From assembly GCA_021442155.1 (NCBI GenBank), contig CM038220.1, positions 77,301,817 through 77,365,816 on the forward strand: DNA of 64,000 nucleotides, in the 5' to 3' direction. Each line of letters starts with the position of its first letter. The stretch's first letter is position 1. The DNA comes from Cymbidium sinense (taxonomy: Eukaryota > Streptophyta > Magnoliopsida > Asparagales > Orchidaceae). Shown here in pieces: positions 13,011-23,479 of the stretch. A program made the translations under genes and the position numbers. The notes beneath the pieces were generated by a model. It did no database searches, was not told where the DNA came from, and saw only the letters and a program-made list of their open reading frames with translations.

Positions 13011-14928
13011 ACTAGCTAAATTGAAGATAATGAGATAACACTTGTTGACTTTGTGGGAAAAGAGGAAATTTCTGGGTTTGACATCACGGTGCACAACACC
13101 CTGCTTATGCGAGCTTGCAAGTGCTTTGAACATACAAAAACCATACCATTGGAGCTCAAACATACCAATTTCTTTCTTCAAAATCTCCGGTCTGTCGTGT
13201 TCAACATGTTCTAGAACGAAGCACTCTGAATCTCCATTCTTAAAAGAGCACTCATACTTGATCACAAAGTTGCGTCCTCTAAATCGTTCCAACATCTTCA
13301 GCTCATTATAGACAAGGTGTGAATGAGCATTTGCATGAGGGCATTTAACTGCAAATATTTTCCCATCTTCTTTTCTTTGAGCCTTGTAGATAGTGCCATA
13401 GCCACCTGAACCCTGTTCTTGTTGTATGATAAAGGATTTAAAATTTGGCATCAACTTCTGATCTGAAGAGTTCTTAGTAGCCTTAGTAGAAGCATCCACC
13501 CTATTTTTTTTTAGAAGGCAAGTTCGCATCATAAACATTTTTTATTTTCTGCTCGGCAGTTAAACCAACATCAAAATTTCTGTTCTGCGATTTTGTAGAA
13601 GAGATGCTACTGCTTGTGATGTTTGGCCTGATTACATTTTGCTGCCCAACTGAAGCAATATGATCTTTTAAGCTAGGTTTGCTAAAATTCTCTATTTGTC
13701 TTCTATTGCAGCAGAATTCTTGTCGACATCATGAAATTCAAATGTCAACATCGACGTTTCCTTCCATTGAAAATATGTTGATCTGGAATCAACTGGTGTT
13801 TCATTTGTCTCTAACTGACCAGTGATTGATTTATGATCCTTGCAATGAAACTTTCTCTCATAATTATCTTCAACAACTAGTTGGTTAGTGCATCCCAATG
13901 GAGATGAGGCACTTCGAGCATTATGATAAAGCTGATGCAGTGCAGCCTGATCCAGCACTCGATCCATCAGCAATGTCTCAAAATCAAGTTCTATTGCATT
14001 TAGAGTTTCAGGACCAGGCAATTCAAGAATGCCAGCAATGAAACCCAAGAGAAAGAGTGCTACAATCTTCTCCAAGAGTCTGATTCACTGACGAAGGCTG
14101 ATCCAAGATAGGCCTTGAGTCAGGATGCACTGTCAACCTTTGAAAAGCTTGTTCTTGGATAATATTAGCATCAAGTCCAACATCAAAAAGAATCATGTTC
14201 ATATGACAAATCAACAAATTTCTTATGAGGAAACACATAATTTGGTAAGGATCACTTGCCCTGGTGCCTTCTTCTTTGGTGTAACTAATATTTCTTGATT
14301 CAAAACAACTCCAACTGCAGATGGACAGAGGCAATTTGTATGTTTGGTCTAATCCAACAGCGCTACAATCAAATGAATTCATGCCAGCTGAAAGCTGACC
14401 ATTGCCTGAAGGACTAGCAACATCAGAATTTTCCTTCCCTGGAATTTCACTTATATGGGACAAAAGTTTTGGGAGCCCTTCAATTTTCATAGGTTCTCCC
14501 TCACCTCTCTCATGAGTAAGCAACGTCCTCTTTTTCGAGCTTTTGAGTAATACATCAGCGTTGCCCAAACTCGAAGCCTTCCTCTTCCTCACATATGTCA
14601 ATGAAACAATCCAACTGACCTTCCTCAGTTCCGACACCCTAAACGCGTCCCTGGGCACATACCAGGAAACACCTATCGTAAACTCCTCACAAGCCGCAAT
14701 CGCCACATTGGAGGAGCTGGTAAAGCCACCAGAGGTCAACATCAAAGGGGATCCCAGGATCCGGCAAAGGATCTCCACGAGATTTAGCGCTAGGGTCGCT
14801 CTGAAGGTAAGCTCTTCCAGTCGGGCTAGGCTGCCCTGCCGGATCAGGACAGAGAGGAGGTGCCAGGCCGTTTCGATTTCCATATAATTTAGAGGGAGGA
14901 TGTCCGATGTGGTGCCTGAGACCGCCAT
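12948..14928 (-). pseudogene. CDC7-like: CDC7-like Ser/Thr kinase copy, frameshifted and truncated
   Basis: CDC7, with its DBF4 partner, phosphorylates the MCM helicase to fire replication origins. This minus-strand copy starts at 14928 with a family-like N-terminal region (MEIETAWHLLSVLIRQGS). It shifts frame near 14070 into EKIVALFLLGFIAGILELPG and shifts again near 13690. A third shift falls at a run of nine T (13504-13512, plus strand), after which the kinase domain begins (NFKSFIIQQEQGSGGYGTIY). In the 196-codon kinase frame the Gly loop (43-48), the ATP lysine in AVK (65) and HRD (150-152) are intact. The Asp of the DFG-like motif (DFN in CDC7) is Ile (LIIFN, 171), and the Gly after VKP is Arg. 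The frame ends soon after DLHQKF, so subdomains VIII-XI are missing. No intron is visible across 1.9 kb, which would fit a retrocopy. It is almost certainly not an active kinase. Confidence 0.85.
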
Positions 14929-15053
14929 GTATGAAGATGGTATTGATGTAGAACTAGGGTTTCAGATCTCGAGCTAAAGAATTGATTGTCACGCTAGGGT
15001 TTAGGTTTTCTATCCATGGCAATGGTGATGGGAGAGGATTAGAAGAGTACTCT

Positions 15054-15084
<31 letters not shown>

Positions 15085-15540
15085 TGAGTGGAGAAGGGCT
15101 TGCGGTTGAATGAGAAATTCGAAGAGGACTTGTGGGTTCGGTTTGGACGAGAGAAGAACGAAATCGAGAGAGCTTTGCGTGGGAACGATCGGCCTTTCGT
15201 TTGCGTGAAGGAGGCGGGATCTGAGCTCGTTTCCTGCGTGCGTGAAGAGGAGAAGAGGAGAACCGTGCGAAGCCAAGCAGGTCGTGTGTGGATTAAGGAT
15301 GTTTGGGTCTGGTCACTTAGGGCTAGGATTAGATTTAAGTTGTTAAATTGATTTTTTTATTACTTAATTAATTTTAATGTGAACTTTATGTTGATAAAAT
15401 CTCATGAGCAATATATATACCAATCTTAACTTTTCGATGTTACGGATCTGGCGTTTATGTCAATTCGTTTAGTTCAATCGGCGTCAAATTATTAGCTCAA
15501 TCGCGTTATCATTCACCTCAATGTTGCTCGGCTGTCGAAT
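14929..15540. other. Upstream (leader/promoter) side of the CDC7-like copy
   Basis: This lies directly 5' of the minus-strand start at 14928 and is GC-richer than the surroundings. A GA-dinucleotide run at 15054-15079 (CT on the gene's strand) resembles the pyrimidine-rich leaders common in plants. Frames at 15010-15351 on both strands overlap each other and have no recognisable domain. Confidence 0.4.
15054..15079. repeat. (GA)n microsatellite
   Basis: An uninterrupted GA run, about 120 bases upstream of the CDC7-like start codon on the opposite strand. Confidence 0.95.
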
Positions 15541-16190
15541 TGAGTGAGAATAGTCTTATTTGATAGATTTTAACGTTTCGAAGCTAACGGCATAATCAAT
15601 TTCACAAACGCAGGTCGTTTGGTTTGTAATGTCACCTCCTGACCTCAATATGCCTGCAGAAGTGTTGATGACTTAATTGTTGCTTGGTTAATCATCAAGT
15701 CGTGCAATATTTATATCTTGACCAGTTCGACGTTCTAGACATGATGGGGAAGTTCGTTCGTCAATCAGAGATCATTTGGGCTGATTTTGATGATATCTGT
15801 ATTTCAGTCTCGATTTGTGCGCCGTCACTTCCGATCATTCGACATTTGTACAAACTCGTCCAAATTGAGCGTGGATAGTCTCATTTGATAGTTTTTGATG
15901 TTTCAAAGCTAACGACATGATCAGTTCCATGAACGAAGGTCGTTCGGATATCGTCGCAACTTCTCGACTCTGATATGCGCGTCGACATATTGATAGCTCG
16001 ATCATTTGAGCGGTTGATTTTTAAATTATGCAATATTTATATCTGATCAAATTCGACATTCTGAACGCGATGGTGAAGTCCGTTCATCGATCCAAGATCA
16101 TTTCGACCATTTTCGGTGACGTCCAGTGCATTTTGAGCTCTGATTTGCGCATTGTCACTTCCGAAGTCCGTCGAATTCGACTTGTGGGAG
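15540..16190. repeat. Two tandem copies of a ~325-bp unit
   Basis: The block from AATAGTCTTATTTGATAG (about 15549) onward recurs as GATAGTCTCATTTGATAG (about 15874). Many shared landmarks hold the same order: CAAAGCTAACG, GGTCGTT, TGCAATATTTATATCT, TTCGACATTCT and TTGCGC-TTGTCACTTCC. Identity is moderate, so the duplication is old or the two come from a satellite-like family. Part of a third unit may precede it (15430-15540). No coding potential is seen. Confidence 0.75.
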
Positions 16191-16499
16191 CAAAGAAAAA
16201 AAAGAAGAAGCTAAAACTCATCCTTTTTATAGTGAAACATTCATCTTCCTTACACCAATTATTCATTATCATGAAAGTATGATAACTTCTTTAGACCAAT
16301 TCTTCAACCAATTGAGCATAAATTGGAGCATCTTATCGTGGTTTTAGAGTGGATTCAAAATCCTCATGATGAGAGTACATGGTGAGTCATTAATCATTCA
16401 ATCACAGCACATTTAACCATTGCTGCCCATAAGAGATATCACATCTACTCTTTGTCTAAATCATATATGATAAAGAGAGAGTTGATAGATCCTTTAATT

Positions 16500-16562
<63 letters not shown>
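16500..16562. repeat. (TA)n microsatellite
   Basis: A nearly pure TA run that replaces the left end of the MITE in the first duplicated copy. Confidence 0.95.
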
Positions 16563-16565
<3 letters not shown>

Positions 16566-16735
16566 CACAATCTTCAATATCAAAATATTATCATCACTTA
16601 CTTTTAAAAAATGAATTATAACTTTTAAGCATAGTAAAATATTAAATAAGTAAATATCTAACTTTAAATATTAAATATATAAATATATAAGAATTATGTG
16701 ATATGTATGTAAATCTTCCTTTAATTTATCATAAG
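16563..16735. mobile_element. MITE family 1, partial copy
   Basis: It shares the family interior (ATCTTCAATATCA ... CTTTTAAGCATAGTAAAATA ... AAATATCTAACTTTAAATAT) and the right inverted end ATATAAGAATTATGTGATAT. The left end is lost in the TA run. The same family is seen at 16828-16990 plus 26986-27022, 41880-42137, 45766-45960 and 46210-46445. Confidence 0.65.
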
Positions 16736-16827
16736 GGACATCACAGTGCATTCAGCCATTGCTCATAATGGAAATCACAAATACTCTGATTTCAAATCAT
16801 ATATCATAAAGGAGAGAGAGTTGATAG

Positions 16828-16990
16828 AGCCTCTTAATTTTTACATATATAACATCTTAATTTTCAATATCACATAAAAATGTCATCATCATTTACTTTT
16901 TTAAAAGTGAAATATAACATTTTAAGCATATGAAAATATTAAATAAATAAATATCTAACTTTAGGAATATATATATAAATACATAAGAAT
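16828..16990. mobile_element. MITE family 1, left part of a copy split by an LTR element
   Basis: The sequence ends at ATACATAAGAAT and resumes at 26986 as AAAATTATGTGTTATATATG. Joining the two sides restores the same end seen intact at 16690-16735. The repeated pentamer is AGAAT (16986-16990) on the left and AAAAT (26986-26990) on the right, 4 of 5 identical. Confidence 0.75.
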
Positions 16991-17724
16991 TATTGCGTGC
17001 TAGAAAACCAGTTGCGGTAAAATAAAAGTTTATGTCTTAGCTTTGTTGAGGAATCCAGCACACATACAAATGTTTGAAGAATTAAAAAGTAAACTTTATA
17101 ATTTTTTATGTGAAAAAATCTCGAAAAGAGGTAAAAAATCACGGGGCCTAGCCCAGCAAAAATTTTTCACTATGTATATATTTCAAACTACAATTTTTTC
17201 CAATATGAGATTACAAAATTGTATATGAGAAAGCCTGACAACCCTGAGTCAGGTAACAACAGTTATATAGCCATGGTTAGGTTGTAACAGTTACTAGTTG
17301 TTGCGTGCTAGAAAACCAGTCACGGTAGAGTGAAAGTTTATGCCTCAGCCTTGTCGATTAGTCCAGGACATACACATGTAATTAAAGAACGAACAGGAGA
17401 CACTCTAGAACTTTTAACGTGGAAAACCTCGAAGAGGGGAAACCAGCTAGCCAGTAAAGTTTTCTATGTATCTGTTTGAGTACAACATCTTCCGGATAAC
17501 TGATTACGATTGCATGTGAGAGAGAGGAATAACCGTAACAATGATCGGGTTGTAATTACGCGATGGTGGAGATGCGGGTAACACGGTGGAATCTGATTAA
17601 TTTGACGGTGGCCTGGCGGTGGTTGATGGCCGGCGAGTCGATCTTGCAGGGTCGATCTTGCTTGAGGATCTTGCTTGAGCTCTCTCTTCCTCCTCACATG
17701 GCTTTTCTTCTTCCTCTTCCTTCC

Positions 17725-17935
17725 ATTGGACTCTTCCTTTTCTTCCTTGCTTGGACTCTTCCTCTTCTTCCTTGCTTGGACTCTTCCTCTTCTTCCTTGC
17801 TCGGGCTTATCCTTTTCTTCCTTGTTTGGACTCTTCCTCTTCTTCCTTGCTCGGACTCTTCCTCTTCTTCCTTGCTCGGGCTCTTCCTTTTCTTCCTTGC
17901 TTGGACTCTTCCTCTTCTTTACTTGCTTGACTCTT
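17725..17935 (-). repeat. 25-bp tandem array in LTR, ~8 units
   Basis: The unit GGACTCTTCCTCTTCTTCC + TTGCTT (plus strand) recurs every 25 bases (for example 17753, 17778, 17803). Because 25 is not a multiple of 3, every frame stays open and reads as Leu/Phe/Ser on the plus strand and Lys/Glu/Ser/Arg on the minus strand. Confidence 0.9.
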
Positions 17936-18000
17936 CTTCTTCACTTGCGCTCTTCTTCTTCCTCACTTCAATTCACTTGGCATCTTGTGAGGAATGAAGG

Positions 18001-18010
18001 CTATTTATAG
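18001..18010 (-). promoter_or_regulatory. TATA box of the LTR (element 1, 3' LTR)
   Basis: CTATAAATAG on the minus strand, a canonical plant TATA box. The identical decamer is at 22031-22040 in the 5' LTR and at 51016-51025 (plus) in the solo LTR, always about the same distance from the TGATATGA end. Confidence 0.6.
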
Positions 18011-18314
18011 GCGAGGAGGCATTCTTGTAAATTCATGTGGCCCATACTCCCTGGTCGACTAGATGATTCCTTTGATCATTTGATGTATTTTGAGCATTTG
18101 ATGCTGAAGTCAAATTATGAGATCTTGCTCGTTAGATCTTCGAGGAGCTTCGATTTGACTATAAACACTCCATATTTGAGAGGCTTTGAGATTTAATTGA
18201 TGTCAGATTCCAATGATATTTTAAGTGCTTGATCTCGACGGTTTGACTCAAAATCATATAACTTTCGACATCAAGATTTGTGCTTTGACTAGTGGTATTT
18301 TGAGAGTCATATCA

Positions 18315-18332
18315 GTTGCCCCCTTATTTTTG
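18315..18332 (-). other. Polypurine tract of element 1
   Basis: The minus-strand sequence CCAAAAATAAGGGGGCAAC abuts the TGATATGA start of the 3' LTR. This is the expected site of plus-strand DNA priming and fixes the element's orientation. Confidence 0.65.
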
Positions 18333-18859
18333 GATGACATTAGCTTAATCATTTAAAAATATATGTGCCAAATGCTCGAAAATAATGAATTGGAAGTTTT
18401 GCGTTTAGGGGACCAGCGCCATCGGCTTGGCATGCGCCGCAGATATGATCTGCGATGGGCATCGGGTCAAATCTCGGGCGCGCATTCTGAGGGGAAGCGG
18501 GCGGGCGATAGCGCTCGGGCGCTTCACCGTCGTCGGCAGTGCGCATGGGTTACGCCGCGGGCGTCATCACCGTCGCGGTCAGCGCCATGCTGCCTGCCGT
18601 TCATAGTCCTCGCGGCCGTCCGCGGCCGGGTGACAGCGGGTCGAATGGGCGGGGCGAGGCGGAGCTGTCTGCTTCGTCATCAGGTCTGCCGCGGGCATGG
18701 CGCCACTCTGAGAAGGGGTTTTGAGCCATTTTTGAGGGTTTACCCTTTTTGCCCCTATATACCCCTGGGTGAGAGGGAGAGGCACACCTTTCCCTCTCCC
18801 TTCTTCTTAGTGAGGTCCTTTGGAGGCAATCAAGAAGCGTCAGAGGCGCGTTGGAGAGG

Positions 18860-19240
18860 CGATCTAGAGGCGATCAAGGCCCGGTATCGTCGTGGTTCCG
18901 GTTTACCGCCTGTGACCGTCAGGTTAGAGATCAAGGCGGTATCGTCGTGGTTCCGATTCGGCCGTCGGACCGTCCGGTTAGAGGCGATCAAGGCCCACAG
19001 TATACGTCGTTGGTTCGGCCTCGTCGACCGTCCGTTGGGAGATGATCAAGGCCAGTTATCGTCGTGGTTCCCGTTCACCCCCGTCAACCGTCCGGGTTAG
19101 GAGACGATCAAGGCCAGATATCGCCATGGTTCCGGTTCTGGCCCGTCGAACCGTCCGTTAGAGGCGATCAAGGCCCGGTATACATCGTGGTTCCGGTTCT
19201 CACCTCGTCGACCGTCGTTGAGGCGATCGGAGAGGAGTCA
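18860..19240. repeat. ~59-bp tandem array in element 1
   Basis: GATCAAGGC recurs near 18872, 18930, 18986, 19044, 19106 and 19166, with a last partial unit at 19225. Between them, TCGTCGTGGTTCCGG and ACCGTCCGGTTAGAGGC alternate. Confidence 0.85.
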
Positions 19241-20225
19241 AGCTCGATGATGGTGGCGAGGATAACCGGACGATGTGACCGGGGATGCCGGCGATGGTTG
19301 AGCAATGAACGCGACGGATTCTGATGCCGTGATGGTTCAGGCATAGCCGGCAACCGTAGTCAGCACAGCTAGTAGTTGTGGGCAGAATGGTCAGCAATGG
19401 CAATGGCACCGTAGTCGGTGCGGCCCGTGCTCGATGATGGATAATCAGCAGATATGGTGACCAAAGAAAAGGTCACGGCGATAATGGCGATGGCAGCAGC
19501 GACCATGGACCGGCCTCGCGGTTAGCGGCCAATGGTGTCAGCGGTAGCAATAACCGATGAATCAACCGTGGTGGCCAGTGTGGTAGTCAGCGGGTCCGGC
19601 ATGGTGGTACCACGGAGATTCAGCGATAATCAGCAGCGATTAATCGGCGGTTAACAGCGATGGATACTCGGGCCGGCGTGACGTCAGCCGGCAGCAGTAG
19701 TCAGCATGGCGATGTATGGCAGCGAGATATGGCGATAATATGACCGGATTACCGGCGATATGAGCCCGGTGGCGAAAACGGCGGTCAGCAATGATGGACC
19801 TCGCGGTTGTGGCCAAGCAGTGGTCGGCAGCGGCTGGCGCAGATCAACGATGCGGCCCAAATCGGTGTGATAACACGATGGTGGTATGCAGGAGATTATC
19901 AGCGATAGCAGCTGATGGCCGGCAACAATGACGGCAACCGGCCCTAGCGGTTAGTGGCCAAACGTGTCAGCGCGGCAATGGCAGCAGTGGTACGATGGCG
20001 GCCGGTGTCAGTAGTGGCAGGGACCATAAAGATGTGGTGAAAGCGATGCCGGTGATGGGTATGGCCGGCGGTGGTACCGAGTTAGAGATGACCGACGGAG
20101 ATTGCCGCGATGGTAGGATGGCCATTCGGTAGTTAATGACGGTAGTCGCCGGTAATAACGCCGATGGTGCGGGATGACCGACGACGATGTGGTGACCGCG
20201 AAAGGTTGCGAGATGACCGCCGAGA
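19240..20225. repeat. Degenerate GC-rich simple-repeat block in element 1
   Basis: About 1 kb built from variations on GGCGATGGT, GGTCAGCAGCGAT and AACCGGCG without a fixed period. It is CG-rich, unlike everything around the element. A similar block fills 24040-24720 in element 2 and also 22380-22730 and 26160-26610 inside the LTRs of element 2. Confidence 0.7.
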
Positions 20226-20920
20226 TCTTTGACCATCAAGGTTGTTTGTCAGAGTGTGACTCGATAACGTTAACCTGTATGGAAGAGGTTGAATGAATCT
20301 GGCGAGATTTTGACCTATCCGGTTGTTTGTCGAGTGTGACCGATGGCGTTAACCTGTGGAAGAGGTTGAATTAATCCGAGATTTTGACCTATCCGAGGTT
20401 GTTTGTCGAGTGTGACTCGATGGCAACTGTATCAAAGAGTGAATCCGGAGATTTTTTGACCCATCCGGTTGTTTTGAGTGTTATCCGATGACATTAACTG
20501 TATGGAGTGGGTACAAAGTTTTGACCTTTCCAAGTTATTGGTGAATATTATTATTCGCTAACTGTATGGAAGAGGCCGTGGGAAGTCCACCAAGGACCTT
20601 TTGACCTTTCCTGGGTTGTTTGTCAGAGCTTTTGCTCGATGACATTAACCCGTATGGAAGAGATTGCAGGAAGTCCACCAAGGATATTTTGACCTTTCCT
20701 GGGTTGTTTGTCGAGCTTTGCTCGATGACATTAACCCGTCTGGAAGAGATCATGAAGTCCACCAAGGGCGTTTTGACCTTTCACGGGTTATTTCGAGCTT
20801 TTGCTTGATGACATTAACACGTATGAAAGAGGTCGCGGAAGTCCACCAGGGCGTTTGACCTATCCGGTTGTTTGTCGAGTGTTTACTCGATGGCGTTAAC
20901 TTCGTATGGAAGAGGTCAAA
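20225..20920. repeat. ~78-bp tandem array in element 1, ~9 units
   Basis: GGTTGTTTGTCGAGTGTGAC and variants recur near 20241, 20321, 20398, 20468, 20533, 20611, 20701, 20784 and 20867, each followed by CGATGGCGTTAACCTGTATG and GAAGAGGT. Confidence 0.9.
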
Positions 20921-21294
20921 TATTTGTATGAAACTTGTAGCCGAGTTGACCATTGATCTTTGCCTTTTAGTTGGTGTTGACTTGCTTATCTTTTGAGATT
21001 AAGAGTTGCCCCGTTCGAAAATCAAGGAACAAAGTTTGATGAATCTTCATTCTTCGTGCTCTTAAAAGCATGCTCCACGGATGGTAGTTTTGATCTTGTT
21101 GGGAAACTTGAATAATCTTTTGAGATTAAGAGTTGCCCCCCAGTTTCTGATAAAATCTGAAGGAACAAAGTTTGATGAATCTTCATTCTTCGCTCTTAAA
21201 AGCTTGAAATGCTCCATCTCGATGGTGGCTTTGATCTTGTTGGGAACTTAGTCACCATACAAGATGATATAATGGGAATCGATTCCAGACGGCG

Positions 21295-22361
21295 TAAGCA
21301 TGCGTCTTGAAAACCGGCTAGAGTGAAAGTTTACCTTTCGTTGTTGATTAGTCCCACACACAGTATTTAAAGAACAAACAGAGACACTCGGAACTTTAGT
21401 GGAAAACCTCGAAAGAGGGGAAAAACCACAGGGCTGATAAAAGTTTCCACTATGTATCTGTTTCAGAGTACAAAGTCTTCCTGATAACGGGATTACAGGA
21501 TTGCATATGAGAGAGGAATAACAACTATGTAACAATGATCAGGTTGTAATTGTCACTGATGGTGGAGATGCGGGGTAACTCGGTGAAAATAGTACAATTA
21601 GTGGCACGGTGGCGGTGGCGGTGGTTGATGGCAGAGCGGGAGTCGATCTTGCTTGGGGTGCGATCTTGCTTGGAGGATCTTCAAGCTTGAGCTCTCTCCT
21701 CCTCACTTAGTCTTCCCTTTTCGGACTCTTCCTTTTCTTTCTTGCTTGGACTCTTCCTTTTCTTCCTTGCTTGGACTCTTCCTCTTCTTCCTTGCTCGGA
21801 CTCTTCCTCTTCTTCCTTGCTCGAGCTCTTCCGTTTCTTCCTTGCTTGGACTCTTCCTCTTCTTCCTTGCTCGGACTCTTCCTCTTCTTCTTCGCTCTTC
21901 CTTTTCTTCCTTGCTTGGACTCTTCCTCTTCTTTGCTTGACTCTCTTCTTCTTCACTTGCTTCAGCTCCTCTTCTTCTTCACCTCACTTCACTTCACTTA
22001 GCTTGGCCCTCTTCATGTGAGGAATGAGGCCTATTTATAGACGGGAGGAGGGGCATTCTTGTAAATTCATGTAAGGCCCATACCACTCCCCTGACGGACT
22101 CAGGATGATTCCTTTGATCATTTGATGTATTTTGAGCATTTGGATGCCCAAATGAAGTTGAATTATGAGATCTTAGGCTCGTTAGATCCTCGTCGAGGCC
22201 TTCGATTTATTATAAACACTCCATATTTGAGAAGTTTGGGATTTAATTGATGTCCTGATTCCAATGATATTTTAAGTGCTTGGTCTCGATGGTTTTGACT
22301 CAAAATCATATATTTCGACATCAAGATTTGTGCTTTATTATGGTATTTTGAAACCATATCA
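21295..22361 (-). repeat. 5' LTR of element 1
   Basis: It pairs with 17299-18314. The start on the minus strand is TGATATGGTTTC. The TATA box CTATAAATAG is at 22040-22031, followed by the 25-bp array (21720-21945). The inner edge (near 21295) is approximate because the last bases are diverged. Confidence 0.8.
21720..21945 (-). repeat. 25-bp tandem array in 5' LTR of element 1
   Basis: The same unit as at 17725-17935. On the minus strand it gives a 91-codon frame (21956-21681) that starts with ATG and reads as Lys/Arg-rich and Glu/Ser-rich blocks (for example RKKRKSEEEEEESEQG). It lies just downstream of the LTR TATA box, so it would sit in the RNA leader. I do not claim that it is translated. 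Confidence 0.85.
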
Positions 22362-22945
22362 TTAGTAATAATGGATGATGAGAAAGTTAAATCGGTACGA
22401 TGTGTCGATATAGTGGTACCGTGATGGTCGCGATAATTGATGGCAATTGCAAGCGGTGTCGATGCAATACAGCAGCGATGGTCAATGGTAAACCATGATA
22501 TGGTCGGTGAGATAACGATGATGGTTGATGACGAATTGATGGTGGTAGTCGATGACCGCGGGCGATGGTCGGCAATTCGCAGCGATAATAATCAATGTGG
22601 CAATGCGTCGTAGTCCGAAATAACCGGCAACGATAGTGGTAGCCGGAGGAGATGGCGGCGATTCGCCCGGCCGGCAACAGTGGTCTAGTGATGATGCCGG
22701 CGTGGCGCGACGCTGGTTATTGGCCGGCAGGTGTCGGCTTCATGTGTGGCATGATTATGTTTGGAGATCTTGGACTCGTTAGATCCGGCTCATCGAGATG
22801 CTCGATTGACTATAAATACTCCATATTTAAATATTTAGGGATTTAACGATATCCCAAAGTTTCCAATGATATTTTAAGTGCTTGATCTCTGTTTATTGAG
22901 GATCAACTTGCTTTGACATCAAGATTATTAATTTAAGTGATATTA
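22362..22945 (-). repeat. 3' LTR of element 2, outer part (split by element 1)
   Basis: It continues the LTR that breaks off at 17298. It contains the CGGCGATGG-type block in the position where element 1 has the 25-bp array, then the conserved terminal part (ATTTAAGTGATATTA) and the purine tract at 22946-22963. Confidence 0.75.
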
Positions 22946-23479
22946 TTGCCCCTTATTTTTGGATGACATTATCTCAATCATCCAAAAATATATATGTCAA
23001 ATACTTAAAAATAACAAATTCTTCACTGAAATTTGTGGGTCCATTAACCATACATTTTGAGAGAACATCTTCATAGAACAAGATTATGATCACGCAGCAT
23101 GCATTGATGTGTCGGTATCTTGTTGGCCTATTGTGGTTAACATGTACGGAAAAGCAATTTCAGTCGGTTGTTCGCTTGAAGCGAATATGAATAGAGAAAT
23201 GAGCGAATAGCCTCATGGCAATTCCGTGCGTGTTAAGCGGTCGGAATGGTGGAAAATGGAAGAGAAATTTAAAGGCCAGCTTGACTCTGTGACCATTAGG
23301 GGTTTTGTCCATTTTGCCCGTTTGACCCATTTTCACCCATTTTAGGCAATTTTAGTGGGTTTTGAGGTTTTTTTTTGAGTTTTACCTTTTTTGTCCCATA
23401 AAAGTCTATAAAATCCCTCTAGGCCAAAGGATAAGGCACCTCTCATCTTTCGAGTGTTCCTCTTCTTCTTAAGAGGCGT

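Larger units (their letters stand above)
16400..16745. repeat. Tandem duplication (~340 bp), first copy, containing a MITE
   Basis: The phrase AAATCATATATGATAAAGAGAG near 16458 recurs as AAATCATATATCATAAAGGAGA near 16795 with its surroundings. Each copy ends in a MITE (family 1). The second copy starts near 16746 and is interrupted at 16990 by the LTR element. Its last 40 or so bases are found after 26985. Confidence 0.75.
17299..18314 (-). repeat. 3' LTR of element 1
   Basis: The minus-strand ends are TGATATGACTCTC and GCACGCAACA. It contains the 25-bp array (17725-17935) and the box CTATAAATAG (18010-18001 on the minus strand). Confidence 0.85.
17299..22361 (-). mobile_element. Inner LTR retroelement (element 1), non-autonomous, nested in element 2
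   Basis: The 5' LTR is 22361 to about 21295 and the 3' LTR is 18314-17299 (both about 1.0 kb, TG...CA). The total is 5063 bp. The flanking pentamers CTAGT (17294-17298) and TTAGT (22362-22366) match at 4 of 5. Purine tract: 18315-18332. The interior (18315-21294) holds a ~59-bp array (18860-19240), a CGGCGATGG-rich block (19200-20240) and a ~78-bp array (20225-20920). It has the same order of parts as element 2 and likewise no recognisable coding region. Frames of up to 245 codons (18363-19100, plus) are by-products of the GC-rich arrays. Confidence 0.85.

Noticed and set aside
14543..15351. Plus-strand frames (114 and 87 codons) opposite and upstream of the CDC7-like copy
   Set aside because: The first is antisense to the CDC7-like exon; the second overlaps a leader with a GA repeat and has no domain.
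17563..18010. Open frames of 144 and 111 codons, Leu/Phe/Ser-rich, plus strand
   Set aside because: They are translations of the 25-bp array in the LTR; all three frames are equally open and the strand is opposite to the element's sense strand.
18363..19100. 245-codon plus-strand frame, Arg/Gly-rich
   Set aside because: It crosses from unique GC-rich DNA into the 59-bp array within an LTR element, in antisense orientation, with no domain; open because of GC content.
20225..20920. A CRISPR-like array (regular repeats and spacers)
   Set aside because: The whole ~78-bp unit, including the 'spacers', is repeated and diverged; this is a plant nuclear minisatellite in a retroelement.
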